From the NCBI GenBank assembly GCA_052400625.1, contig JBQTGH010000001.1: DNA of 64,000 nucleotides; one strand, 5' to 3'. Positions 26,201-35,649 of the stretch are shown here, in pieces. The notes below the pieces were generated by a model that saw only the letters and a list, made by a program, of their open reading frames with translations, was not told where the DNA came from and made no database searches. The position numbers were made by a program, and so were the translations under genes. The first letter of the stretch is position 1. Each line of letters begins with the position of its first letter. This DNA comes from Thermophagus sp052400625. GTDB lineage: Bacteria > Bacteroidota > Bacteroidia > Bacteroidales > Marinilabiliaceae.

Positions 26201-27458
26201 CCAATGCAAAATCAACTGTCCCGAATCCAATCTGTGGTTTGATCAGGAAAAACTCGACATCATTCTTTACAACTTATTGTCCAACGCGTTTAAGAATACC
26301 CCTCAGGAAGGAACCATAACATTGCATTTGTCTCTAAAAAGATCGGGCCACCAAACGCTTGCTTGCTTCCAGGTTGAAGATACAGGACGAGGTATTCCGC
26401 ATCATCTACAAACCAAAATCTTCGACCGTTATCAGTCGGTTGACAGCAGCGCCAAAAAGTCGGAAGGTTTTGGGATCGGCCTTGCCCTCACCAAGGCCAT
26501 GGTTGAAACCCACAAAGGAACCATTCATCTGAAAAGCCAGCCAGGCAAAGGCACCACCATATCTTTCTCTCTGCCCGTCAACAAAAAAGCTTTCCTCAGG
26601 TCAGAGATCATAGAAAACAATGAAAACCAAACCTCCGTCACATTTATGGAACCGGAAGAGGTGGAGGAAGAAACACTTCTGCGCATCAAGAACCTTCAAC
26701 AGTCCTTCGACAACAAACCGGTAGTCCTTATTGTAGAAGATAATGCCGATTTTCGCAAGCTTTTGAAAAGTAGCCTTGAAACCTTTTTCACCGTTATTGA
26801 AGCCCCCAACGGAATAATTGGATACGAAACCGCCCTCAACAAAAAACCGAACCTCATCATAACAGATATGCTCATGCCCACTATGACCGGCGTTGAACTG
26901 TGCCGTAAAATCAAAAAAAATGAAGCTACGGCAACGATGAACGTCATCCTGCTCACCGCGAAAACATCAGAAGAAGAACGTGCTGAAGCATACCGCGCAG
27001 GAGCTGACAGCTATATCACCAAGCCCTTTAATCTGAACACTCTGCTGGCACGTATTGAAGCGTTATTGGAGAAACAAAAACGGACCCTATCAATGCTGAA
27101 AAAGTTCGACCATAACGGCGACAAAGAGCAAAACGACTTTATGGCCCATGCCAGACAAATTATTGAAGAGAATCTCTCCAATCCCGACTTTTCGGTAAAA
27201 ATGCTCGCCGTTAAATTGTCCATGAGCAATTCTATGCTCTATCGTAAAACCTCAGAATTCCTCAACATCAACCCCAACACCTTTATTCGAAAAATGAAAA
27301 TGATGAGAGCCTCAGAAATGCTCGAAGAAAATAACCTTTCCATTTCGGAAATCGCCTACCGGTGCGGATTCAAAGATGTTAGCTATTTCGGAACTTCCTT
27401 TAAAAAAGAATTTGGAATGACTCCGTCACAGTATCAGAAGAAAAAGGGGGGTAAGTAA
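23259..27458 (+). CDS. Hybrid two-component system regulator of PUL 1
   Basis: A 1399-residue one-protein sensor and transcription factor that sits in the inner membrane. Order: signal/anchor (about 24-45), two-bladed periplasmic propeller of Reg_prop repeats (about 50-715; repeated IWIG / LWVGT blades), Y_Y_Y domain (about 725-830), membrane segment (about 838-856), HisKA with His894, HATPase (NLLSNAFKN at about 1005-1013, DTGRGIP, GFGIGLAL), receiver with Asp1203 and Lys1255, and C-terminal AraC-type helix-turn-helix (about 1300-1395). The phospho-acceptor box reads NISHEFLTPLS, with Leu in place of the usual Arg. A second ATG at 23307 begins a cleaner signal peptide and may be the true start. 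It is divergent from the PUL 1 operon and very likely activates it when a periplasmic oligosaccharide binds. Confidence 0.92.
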   Translation: MFIHKSTIHIETHVNNMSVTGNKLKVSGLLFIALLVVFQNLLLAEKMQDNYVIDVISSNQGLPSDDVRDVFQDSKGFIWFCTTEGLIRYDGYVLKTYSIALHHNRGLITNSFNAIDEDSEGYLWCATDRGVARLDQQKETFTFYNTKSPAPYTLSYDVINTLAVDKHNKIWIGSSGDGVDVLDPLSGIIGRYSTAQKETGINSDWITHIYRDDQDNIWIGSWQGSLTLIDHTRTFVKSWTKSDIPFEINHFSPFSMTQSGTNEYWLGLWGDGVIYFSLKKDSLVIKKQLLLSQSDMSSTDNIIFDLTFDKDSNLWIGSPNGLSRVKNPKQPNPTFLTFNTESNHHRISHNEAFTILCDASGLIWSGTSGGGINKIDNKIKLFNTFYIYDLLSPQGSQSVTSITKTPEGHLLIGVKSQGFGLYNLQDQSFTRFNQMPGFKELPNELNTVNCFLWDSKGNLWLGTRYLGLIKVNPQTGEYLIINKNNPQYNFPSREISDIQEDPFGHIWIGSENGLYKIVPSSPESFRHFIIVRYASEEDNLKSLSSNRISKILLNHRGELWVATFDGGLNHSKSNIKKHYPLLFEQFQAAQKEKNGLITDHILTLFEDAANHLWVGSGGGGLFKWDDEDQKFTSFASHVAGDIIYAIKQDDENNLWVGTNRGLTKMTFTKDSVRSNYFLKENGLQGNIFNKGAAFKDERGFLYFGGNHGFNCFNPQNINPDSFIPPVVVTDVKVMNKTVSGNTTPDHPLILNHLKNSFSVTFAALSFSQPENNKYAVRLEGLEEGWRILDAKMRTLNYANLKPGNYTLQIKGSNSQGHWNPVAELLFIKVRPAPYKTGWAFTAYALIFGGFILLIFRMERNNQRVKQALKMEHLERQKSEKLNQFKQSLFANISHEFLTPLSILSFLIEDWKSTRKVPQNKDLTLAERNINRLNRLNRQFLYYSKSEMEQLPLYVNSGNLNQFTQNICDNFIPLARKKQIDFQCKINCPESNLWFDQEKLDIILYNLLSNAFKNTPQEGTITLHLSLKRSGHQTLACFQVEDTGRGIPHHLQTKIFDRYQSVDSSAKKSEGFGIGLALTKAMVETHKGTIHLKSQPGKGTTISFSLPVNKKAFLRSEIIENNENQTSVTFMEPEEVEEETLLRIKNLQQSFDNKPVVLIVEDNADFRKLLKSSLETFFTVIEAPNGIIGYETALNKKPNLIITDMLMPTMTGVELCRKIKKNEATATMNVILLTAKTSEEERAEAYRAGADSYITKPFNLNTLLARIEALLEKQKRTLSMLKKFDHNGDKEQNDFMAHARQIIEENLSNPDFSVKMLAVKLSMSNSMLYRKTSEFLNINPNTFIRKMKMMRASEMLEENNLSISEIAYRCGFKDVSYFGTSFKKEFGMTPSQYQKKKGGK

Positions 27459-27673
27459 GAAGAGAATCTAAGAATATTATTTACCCCCATAAACAAAAAT
27501 CACAAACGGACTAATTCCAATTATACAGATTGGGTTAGCTCCACCCCCGATGAGTTTGGTTGGCATATATTTTTTTTAAACTTGAAAAGAAGAAAAATAA
27601 TATGGCTTGTCCATACTACCGTTAAAACATAAAAGAGCTTAGAAATATATTTTGACGATAAAAACCTCATTTC

Positions 27674-28525
27674 ATGAAAAATTCAATTTTTATTCTATTT
27701 GTTGCATTTCTCACAACTTCCTGTCACCAGAACCAATCTGACCATGCCGGATTTATTGCCGATGAAATATTGACAGAAGAAGAAATATTTCCGGCAATAA
27801 GACAAGACCTTGTTGCCCCGCCACCGCCTCCGTTATCTCCAATTGAAACAACAAAGGAGGTAATTAAAAAGAAAATCATTAAAGACGGACGTTTGGGTGT
27901 GGAAGTACAGGAATTGGAACGGACAAAAACACATGTGGATTCTTTAGTCGAAAGATTCGAAGGATATTACGCAAGCGAACGTTTAAATAACACAGAAAGA
28001 GAAATATCTTACAACCTGAAGATTAGGATCCCAAGCCATTACTTTGAAAAATTCATTGCTCAAGTTGAAGAAGGGAACGGAGAAATAAAATATAAAGAAA
28101 TTGATGCAAGAGATGTTACGGAAGAATTTATTGATTTAGAAACCAGACTCGCGAACAAAAAAAATTATCTTAAAAAATACAATGAATTACTGACAAAAGC
28201 CAAGACGGTTAAAGACATCCTCGAAATTGAAGACAAAATCCGCAAAATTGAAGAAGAGATCGAAAGCACCACTGGGCGACTTGAGTACTTGAATGACCTG
28301 ATAGATTACAGCACCCTGCACCTGGAAATTTCAAAACCTAAAGATTTCAAATACCAACCTGTAAAACGCGATAAATTTACTAACCGATTCATACATGCCA
28401 TAGCTAATGGATGGTTCGGATTCATAGATTTTATTGTATTCCTGGTAAAAATTTGGCCATTTTGGATATTAATGGCATTGACCATTTACGCATGGAAAAA
28501 ATTTAGATTGAGAAAAAAAGAATAA
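27674..28525 (+). CDS. DUF4349 domain lipoprotein
   Basis: A 283-residue lipoprotein (lipobox LTTSC, Cys17). After a linker with a PPPPPL run it has a DUF4349 domain (about 65-265): KKKIIKDGRLGVEVQEL, YYASERL, LKIRIPSHYFEKFI, DVTEEFIDLETRLANKK, then a long coiled-coil helix and LNDLIDYSTLHLEI. A C-terminal membrane segment (about 250-272) is followed by a basic tail, which is the standard family layout. The function of the family is unknown; an envelope role is likely. It stands alone 215 bases behind the PUL 1 regulator, in the same direction. Confidence 0.8.
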   Translation: MKNSIFILFVAFLTTSCHQNQSDHAGFIADEILTEEEIFPAIRQDLVAPPPPPLSPIETTKEVIKKKIIKDGRLGVEVQELERTKTHVDSLVERFEGYYASERLNNTEREISYNLKIRIPSHYFEKFIAQVEEGNGEIKYKEIDARDVTEEFIDLETRLANKKNYLKKYNELLTKAKTVKDILEIEDKIRKIEEEIESTTGRLEYLNDLIDYSTLHLEISKPKDFKYQPVKRDKFTNRFIHAIANGWFGFIDFIVFLVKIWPFWILMALTIYAWKKFRLRKKE

Positions 28526-28719
28526 TAAAATATCCGACGGTTGCACATTAAGCCACAGCCCACCAATCATCATCCCGCCAAATGAACTTACTGATAAAGA
28601 TAGGGACTGACGATTCAGGGCCGGGCATTAACTCTGTGGAAACCAACCAAGGAATCAATTTGAGGACGGAGATATAACATTTTGAGCATACCAGGACTCG
28701 ATAAATTTTCCAAAACACT

Positions 28720-29642
28720 ATGAAATATATTTTTCTAACAATAGAATTTGGAATAATTTTCCAAACCGATATTCACAAAATGTGATTACAAAAAACTTCG
28801 AACCGATCTTTAAAAAATATGGGATGAATGGATGTTTTGTTATTTACAATCAGAATGATAACGAATACATCAAATACAATTCAGAACCAGGTGCTTCAGA
28901 AGATATACCTGCATCAACGATTAAAATAACCAATTCATTGATTGCATTGGAAGAAAGGGTCGGTAACGAAACAAACCAAATAATCGAGTGGGATGAGATG
29001 GTGAAGCCACAGAAACAATGGAATCAGGATCAGAATTTAAAACAGCAGTTTAACATTCCGCATTTGGGTTTTTATCAATATTGCAGAGCAATTTGGCATA
29101 AATATCAGGATAATATTGATACCATTAACTCGGAACGACCCGCCAGCGCAATTTTGGTTGGCCGGACCATTTCACCTAAGTGCAAACCGGCAAATTGATT
29201 TTTTGAAAAAATTCTACAATTATCAATTACCTAAAATATCTCGAAGATCTATTAACATTGTTAAACCCGAAAAATGCATTAGAAAATCTATTACGAATTA
29301 AAATTGCTGCCAATCAAGTCGCAAGCTAACTTGTTTCCATTCAACATAGCGGGGCTATGCCTCATTTCAACCAGTTCTTGATGGATTGCACTTTTAATTC
29401 TCACGACGAAGTTATAATGCATTATTCGGGTTTAAGACATTCTTGTTTCGGACCAAAACCGTAATGATAAATTAAGTGGCAAAACAGGTTGTGGAATTTT
29501 ATCCGATACACATTATCTTATGTGGTTTGTTGGGTATCTGGAAAAAGATGATAAGCCCTATTTTTTTGCCATGAACTATGAAACTGATGACGTTAACAAA
29601 ACGAGTCATGCACGATATATTATAACGAAAGAGATTCTATGA
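28720..29642 (+). pseudogene. Broken class D (OXA-type) serine beta-lactamase gene
   Basis: The pieces of one class D beta-lactamase lie in order in different frames. A start MKYIFLTIEFG at 28720 runs into a stop near 28783. From about 28782 another frame carries the catalytic PASTIKITNSLIALE (the S-x-x-K motif). After about 29140 a third frame gives QFWLAGPFHLSA-RQIDFLKK-Y, the typical OXA FWLEGP segment. From 29469 KLSGKTG (the KTG motif) and a proper C-terminus follow to the stop at 29640. There are at least two frameshifts, and about 160 bases of unrelated sequence separate the third and fourth pieces. The second active-site motif (S-x-V) is not recognisable. The gene cannot make a working enzyme. 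Confidence 0.8.
29290..29460. other. Foreign-looking insert in the beta-lactamase pseudogene
   Basis: Class D enzymes have roughly 12-15 residues between the INIVK and SGKTG segments; here about 200 bases separate them, and the middle has no beta-lactamase resemblance. On the minus strand it holds an open stretch reading IKSAIHQELVEMRHSPAML. It may be a remnant of a mobile or repeated element. Borders are approximate and no terminal repeats were seen. Confidence 0.35.
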
Positions 29643-30137
29643 GAGTTGAAGTTAATTGATTAAACAAACAATCAGTTTTAACTGAATGCCCTAACCCGGC
29701 ATTTTAAAGACAATACACTGACAACCATTTGTCCATAATGTTTCAATATGCCCCACTTTAATTATAGTTTCCCAACAACCTACAAAAAAGATTAAATAGT
29801 TAGTAAATCCATTTAGGGAGTTGATTGCCGGCAAAATCGGTATAAATCTCACCGGCAGGATCGTGATGCAGCACGGCAAATGGTCTGTCTGCTAACGCTG
29901 GTTGATTTAGGTGCAAACAAAACTGAGAATTCCTAAAAGAAAAATATTTGACAGACTGTTCCCATTACACATCCTTACAAACTTATCAAAAGATAGATTG
30001 AATTAAGAACTCAAAAATTTGAGAGAAAACACATTTTCCGTGCTTCACAGACAGACCATTTTACCAACAAACTTTAAATATACTAGTGCCATCAATCCAA
30101 ACAGGTTAACGGTTTATAATTAAACGTTTGGATACGT
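29643..30137. other. Gap between pseudogene and PUL 2
   Basis: No intact gene. On the minus strand about 29815-29905 encodes an open segment containing FAVLHHDPAGEIYTDFAG, which looks protein-like but matches no family I recognise and ends at a stop; it may be another decayed gene. No terminator hairpin with a T run was found behind the GH28 gene. Confidence 0.4.
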
Positions 30138-31517
30138 TTATCGATGCACCAACTCGCCCATATTTAAAGGCGGATTTGCCCCAAGACGAATATCACAGTC
30201 ACGAACCAAAACATCATTCGCGTTATCAATAAAAAAAGCAGAAGTTTTTGCTTTGACCAACCCTTCTCCTTCGCAAGGTCTGCGATCATAAATTCCACCT
30301 TCATAAGCTGTAACTCTATTTAAAACAACAGAAACACCATCAAACAAAATATGGTTGATTTTGTCCGGTGATTCTGCACTCACATAGATTCCATTTTCGG
30401 AACGACATTGAATGTTCCTAAATGTTATGTCATTCACTTGCCCAACAAATCCTTCCGTGGCTCCTTCCGGAAATCTCCAACCGGCATCTTTATGATCAAT
30501 ATTTGCTCTACGATAGGCCGTTATATATATGGGTTCCGATTTCCCCCACCATACATCACTAAAAAACCGACTTTCAACAATGATATTTGAAAACAGCACA
30601 TTTTGCACCACACCCTCATCTCGGTTTTGAATACCTATACCTCTGTTACTTTCAAGGATCGTACAATTGTTCACAGTTACATTTTGAATGGTATCCATAT
30701 TTTCCGATCCAATTTTGAAGGCGCACGAGCGCGAGCTCATTAGACAATTGGTAACAACTATATTTTCACACCCTCCATACTCTTTGAATTCTCTTCTGTT
30801 TTTTAAACAAATACTATCATCACCACTTTTAATATTGCAATTACTAATACGGATGTTCTTGCTATGATCTAAATCTATCCCATCACTATTCCGGATTTTC
30901 AAACTATTATCAATAGTAACTCCATTAATAACGCCATCGTCACATCCAATCAAATGAACAGTCCAATAAGCAGAATTCCTGAAGGTGACATTCTCAATCC
31001 GTATTTTATGTACATTTACAAGGGTCAATACATGTGGACGGGGATCCTTAACCTCAAAGGGCAAAAGCTCATAGGAATCTTCCAACTCTTCCCCCATGAA
31101 TTTAATGCCATTTCCGTCAATAATACCTAGGCCTGTAATGGCTACGTCATGGAGGTTTTCTCCACCAATCCAGACTGTTCCTTCTCCTTGATTTTCACGA
31201 AAAGCACTCTTGACATAGACTGAAGTATCTGGATTTGCCAGTAATGTGCCACCCGCTTCTACATGCAGTTCCATTTCAGAGACTAAGTCAAATGGTCCGG
31301 ACAGGAACACGCCATTTCCGGGAATTATCACTTTACCCCCGCCCGACCGGGCACAGGCATCAATCGCTTTTTTTATGGCAACTGCATTATCGGTTACACC
31401 ATCAGCGACGGCACCATAGTCAACGATATTAAACAATTTTTCAGTATTTGTCCCCACCTTACAACTCACCATTAACACCAAAAAAAACAGACTTAAAACA
31501 GATTTAAAATTCTTCAT
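30138..31517 (-). CDS. GH28 polygalacturonase-family lipoprotein
   Basis: A 459-residue right-handed beta-helix protein of family GH28, which hydrolyses alpha-linked galacturonic acid in pectins or related uronans. The lipobox is LMVSC (Cys19). The fold starts with the typical FNIVDYGAVADGVTDN. Catalytic aspartates are in the NxD motif IRNSDGIDLDHS (Asp212) and the DD motif KSGDDSICLK (Asp233, Asp234). The usual GHG histidine motif is replaced by SSRSCAFKIGSE, and the RIK motif is only weakly seen (RGIGIQNR), so the substrate may differ from homogalacturonan. It lies 38 bases after the PUL 2 regulator as the last gene of the cluster, an odd companion for alpha-mannosidases and an alpha-GlcNAc-ase. 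Confidence 0.85.
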   Translation of the reverse strand: MKNFKSVLSLFFLVLMVSCKVGTNTEKLFNIVDYGAVADGVTDNAVAIKKAIDACARSGGGKVIIPGNGVFLSGPFDLVSEMELHVEAGGTLLANPDTSVYVKSAFRENQGEGTVWIGGENLHDVAITGLGIIDGNGIKFMGEELEDSYELLPFEVKDPRPHVLTLVNVHKIRIENVTFRNSAYWTVHLIGCDDGVINGVTIDNSLKIRNSDGIDLDHSKNIRISNCNIKSGDDSICLKNRREFKEYGGCENIVVTNCLMSSRSCAFKIGSENMDTIQNVTVNNCTILESNRGIGIQNRDEGVVQNVLFSNIIVESRFFSDVWWGKSEPIYITAYRRANIDHKDAGWRFPEGATEGFVGQVNDITFRNIQCRSENGIYVSAESPDKINHILFDGVSVVLNRVTAYEGGIYDRRPCEGEGLVKAKTSAFFIDNANDVLVRDCDIRLGANPPLNMGELVHR

Positions 31518-31555
31518 ATAGCTTAACTACTTTTATGGGATATTTATCAATCATT

Positions 31556-34500
31556 TCACAATAAATCACTTGGCGGAAATCCAAATTGTTTTTTAAAACA
31601 TCTACTGAAATAATAGGGATCGTTAAAGCCCACCATGTCGGAAACTTCAGAAACATTATTTCGTCCCGAACGAAGTAACTGAACCGCCTTTTTCAACCTT
31701 AAGGTTCTAATAAATTCATTTGGAGACAGGTCCGTCAACTCTTTGACTTTCCGATAAAGGCTTGAAGAACTAATTCCCAGGGTAGAACACAAAAATTTGC
31801 TGGTCAAGTTCTCTTCCCTTAAATTGCTGTTGATAATTGAAGTCAATTTATTCAAAAACTCCTCATCAACCGGAGAGTGAGTTAACAGATCAACAGAACT
31901 TTCAATATCACCGGAGAAGGTTTTTTTAAGCCTCGAGCGAGTCTCCACAATATTCTGAATACGGCTATTTAAAAGAGATGGATCAAACGGCTTGGTTAAA
32001 TAGTCATCAGCACCTAATTTATATCCTTTTATTTGGTTTTCACTATTGCTAAGTGCCGTTAATAAAATAACCGGAATATGACTTATTCGCTCGTCATTTT
32101 TTAGTGTTCTGCATAATTCAAAGCCATCCATGACCGGCATCATTACATCGGCGATACAAATAATTGGTTTTATCTGTCGGCAAATTTGCAGCCCTGTTTC
32201 TCCGTTGTCAGCTTTATAAACCCTGTAATTTTCTGACAAACAATCAGCAATATAATCTCGTAACTCCTGATTATCATCTATGATTAAAACTTTCTCTTTA
32301 AATTCGGTAGAGCCACTTTTTTTCTCAACCTTTTGGTCCAAAGGCGGCATTGATTTTACAGGCACTTTTTCATAATCAAAGATCTCATTCTCATCATAAA
32401 ACTCCTTATCAATGGGAATTTCAAGGGTAAACACACTCCCTTTCCCTGGAGTACTATGTAATTGTATATCGGATTTATGAACTTTAATCAATGATTTCAC
32501 CAACGATAAACCGATTCCGGTACCAGTATGTTCTTCTTTACTGCTTTCAACCTGAAAAAATCGTGTAAATATTTTTTTTTGACTTTCTTCAGGAATTCCA
32601 ATCCCATCATCCTTAACCTCAACAATTAGTTTTTTTACTCCTCTTTCAGTGTTTTTGAGGCCCAGAAACAGACTCACATTCCCATATTTTTGCGTAAACT
32701 TTAGCGCATTGGACAATAGATTACACAATATCTTGTCATATTTATCTGTGTCAATCCAACCTGAAATCTCATCATATTCACAGTTGAAATGATAATTAAT
32801 AGACTTTTCTTTGGCCAATCCCTCAAATGAAAGAAAAATAGTTTGTGTAATTGTAATAACATCAGTTTTAGAAACTTTAAGTTTCAGCTCTCCATTCTGC
32901 GCTTTTCTGAAATCCAGAAGCTGATTGACCAGATTAAACAACCGATTGGAGTTCTGAAGAATTAGTTGCACCCGGCTTTTCTGAAAATCTGTGGTTAATC
33001 CATCTTCGGCCAACTGTTTGGCGGGGCCAATAATTAAAGAAATCGGCGTTCTAAATTCATGGGAAATATTAGTAAAAAAGCGTAATTTTTCCTCATTCAG
33101 TTTCTCTTCCCTTTCACGGTGAACTTTCTCCACCAACAACGCATGCTTTAACATCCAGCTTTTTCTCAACTGCCTATAAACAAAATAGATTACCCCTATC
33201 AGAATGAGAAAAATCAGTATGATGGCTTTAGGGGTCAACCAAAAAGGAGGATGAATTTTTATTTCATAAGTGGACAGCTCACTCCAATATCCACTGCTAT
33301 TTGCAGCCCTTATTTTAAAAGTATATTCTTGGGGATATAGATTGGTGTATTGAACCGTTGTTGAATTTCCATCCACAGTGATCCATTCTTCGTCGAATCC
33401 CTCAAGCATATACTCATATTTATTCAAACGGGAATTTGCATATGATGGAGAAGAAAAGGATAATGAAAAATTCCTGTTCACATATTCCAGCTCCAGAAGA
33501 CGTGAATAATTAATATTTTCATCCAAAACAACCTGTCCTTTAATCTGCTCCCCCGGCAACACCATTTTATTCTGAACCTTTACTTCAGTAATAAATGGAG
33601 GGTCAGACCTCAAATTTTCCTTAAGACCGTTAATTGTAAAATATATGATCTCATCTTTACCCGTAATATAAACAACCGAATCCTTATATAACAAAAAACC
33701 TTTATTACTAAAAACATCCAGTCTATTACCACTTCCAACATCATATGTTTTCAGGCTATTATCATGAGGATTAAATCGCCCAACCTGTCCATTGTTAAAG
33801 TTTAACCACAAGAGGCCATCTTTACCTTTTACAATATCGGTAATCCAGTTTTCACGCAATTCACTGGGCCTTTTTACATGCATAAAGTCATCAATGGTTT
33901 CTTGATAAAAGTTTAGGCCCATCCGAGTTGCCACCCAGACAGTCCCCGAATCATCAATGCAAACAGCCTTTGCACTGTTACTCGTTAGCCCTTCAATTTC
34001 ACCATCTTTTGAAACATAAACCTTGGATTGATTATTTTCCGGATTAAAAGTTATCACGCCATTTTCCGTAGCAATCCATATTAGACCATCATTGGAAACG
34101 GTCACCTGGTTAATCGCAATATTGGGAAACTTCCGCTGAAGCGTATAATCCAAACTAAAACCGTGAGGCTTTAGAATAACAGCACCACTGCCATGAGAGC
34201 CCATTATTATATGACCGTTGGCCAATTTTTTAAACGCAAAAACAGGAACGGGCTTAAACCCAACATCCAATAGCTTAGAAGTATTCTTAATATAATTGTA
34301 AACAACCACTTTACCTGACCATAAACCACAATAAAAAATCTTGCCATCCGGTGTGTAAATACCAGACACGTCATTATTAACAATCTTAATTTTTTTAAAC
34401 TGATTATTCTCCTTTATAAACAATCCACTATTGTGAGTCGCCACAATTAATTTATCGTCATACGTTTTGGCATAATCTGAAATCCGCGGAATCCGCCCAT

Positions 34501-35590
34501 CAACGATTAAAGAAAATGAATTAATGGTTTTAAACTGATTTCTAAAGGGATCATATTTATCTAACCCATTATCGGTTCCGATCCAGAGTAGTCCAGAATT
34601 GTCAAAATAGAGCGCAGAGATGGAATTATCAACCAATGATGTTTTTTCCGATTGTTTGGTGTAATACCATTGAAAATCACCCTCCGAAATATCTTCCAAT
34701 CTATTACAAACGACGATACCACCAATGGTGCCTAACCAGTATTTTCCATCCGGGGCTCGGGCAATACACGTAAAATAGGGACCTATGGTTTCCCGAAATA
34801 TTGAATCATGGATTGGTTGCAGCTCAAAAATATCATCTTGCTTATTCCATTTAAAAAGGCCTTCTCGAGTTCCCACAAACAAATCAGACTTATAATCCTG
34901 ACAAATAAAATAGATATACGGATTAACAACATTCAGTTCCCGCACCGACAAATCATAAGACTGAATATTAAGAATTTCGCCATTATCACCCAACGTTATC
35001 TTCGAAATTCCGCCAGTTTCAAAACTCCCAATCCATATATGACCATTTAAATCGTCAAAAATCGATTTGATGTACAAAGATTCGTCCAGAGGCACCCTTA
35101 AAAACGTTCTGTTTTTTTCATCCAAAATACACAATCCATGATCTTTGGTGCCAACCCATATCCTTTTAAATTTATCAATATATATCGATCTAATTTCGGA
35201 ATCGGGTATGGAGTTAGGATCATCTTTTTCATGTAGAAATGTAGTAAACTGATGGGTTTTTAAATTAAATTTAGTGAGTCCACCTCGTGTTCCAATCCAC
35301 ATTACGTCCGAATCTTGGTCCAGAATTAAGGCGGTAATATCATCATCCTGGATTCCATTTCTCGATTTTGAGTTACTCAAATAAGGGGTAAAACGATGTC
35401 CATCGAAGCTATTCAGCCCTTTAAATGTTCCTAACCAAAGCAATCCAAATTTATCCTGAACGATATGACGTACAGAATTATGCGAAAGACCATTTTCCCT
35501 ACTATAATGCTCCAGCTTAAAATCTTCCGCATAAAGACTTGTTGAGAACAAAACTGAGAATATAAAAAAAATGCAAACTATTACTCTCAT
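31556..35590 (-). CDS. Hybrid two-component system regulator of PUL 2
   Basis: A 1344-residue sensor/regulator with the same plan as the one in PUL 1. Signal peptide (1-21), periplasmic propeller of Reg_prop repeats (about 28-660; LWLGT, MWIGTRGGL, IWVGTKDHGL and others), Y_Y_Y domain (about 670-780), membrane segment (about 787-805), HisKA with His844 in the canonical NISHEFRTPIS, HATPase (NLLSNALKFT, DDGIGIP, GTGIGLSL), receiver with Asp1148 and Lys1200, and AraC-type DNA-binding domain (about 1245-1344). Unlike the PUL 1 regulator it is not divergent but co-directional, 59 bases behind the acetyltransferase gene and 38 bases before GH28, so it may be co-transcribed with genes it controls. 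Confidence 0.92.
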   Translation of the reverse strand: MRVIVCIFFIFSVLFSTSLYAEDFKLEHYSRENGLSHNSVRHIVQDKFGLLWLGTFKGLNSFDGHRFTPYLSNSKSRNGIQDDDITALILDQDSDVMWIGTRGGLTKFNLKTHQFTTFLHEKDDPNSIPDSEIRSIYIDKFKRIWVGTKDHGLCILDEKNRTFLRVPLDESLYIKSIFDDLNGHIWIGSFETGGISKITLGDNGEILNIQSYDLSVRELNVVNPYIYFICQDYKSDLFVGTREGLFKWNKQDDIFELQPIHDSIFRETIGPYFTCIARAPDGKYWLGTIGGIVVCNRLEDISEGDFQWYYTKQSEKTSLVDNSISALYFDNSGLLWIGTDNGLDKYDPFRNQFKTINSFSLIVDGRIPRISDYAKTYDDKLIVATHNSGLFIKENNQFKKIKIVNNDVSGIYTPDGKIFYCGLWSGKVVVYNYIKNTSKLLDVGFKPVPVFAFKKLANGHIIMGSHGSGAVILKPHGFSLDYTLQRKFPNIAINQVTVSNDGLIWIATENGVITFNPENNQSKVYVSKDGEIEGLTSNSAKAVCIDDSGTVWVATRMGLNFYQETIDDFMHVKRPSELRENWITDIVKGKDGLLWLNFNNGQVGRFNPHDNSLKTYDVGSGNRLDVFSNKGFLLYKDSVVYITGKDEIIYFTINGLKENLRSDPPFITEVKVQNKMVLPGEQIKGQVVLDENINYSRLLELEYVNRNFSLSFSSPSYANSRLNKYEYMLEGFDEEWITVDGNSTTVQYTNLYPQEYTFKIRAANSSGYWSELSTYEIKIHPPFWLTPKAIILIFLILIGVIYFVYRQLRKSWMLKHALLVEKVHREREEKLNEEKLRFFTNISHEFRTPISLIIGPAKQLAEDGLTTDFQKSRVQLILQNSNRLFNLVNQLLDFRKAQNGELKLKVSKTDVITITQTIFLSFEGLAKEKSINYHFNCEYDEISGWIDTDKYDKILCNLLSNALKFTQKYGNVSLFLGLKNTERGVKKLIVEVKDDGIGIPEESQKKIFTRFFQVESSKEEHTGTGIGLSLVKSLIKVHKSDIQLHSTPGKGSVFTLEIPIDKEFYDENEIFDYEKVPVKSMPPLDQKVEKKSGSTEFKEKVLIIDDNQELRDYIADCLSENYRVYKADNGETGLQICRQIKPIICIADVMMPVMDGFELCRTLKNDERISHIPVILLTALSNSENQIKGYKLGADDYLTKPFDPSLLNSRIQNIVETRSRLKKTFSGDIESSVDLLTHSPVDEEFLNKLTSIINSNLREENLTSKFLCSTLGISSSSLYRKVKELTDLSPNEFIRTLRLKKAVQLLRSGRNNVSEVSDMVGFNDPYYFSRCFKKQFGFPPSDLL

Positions 35591-35649
35591 AGAACTTAAT
35601 TTGATTGGAAATCCAATCTAAAATTATGGAATATAAATCAAACCATTGA

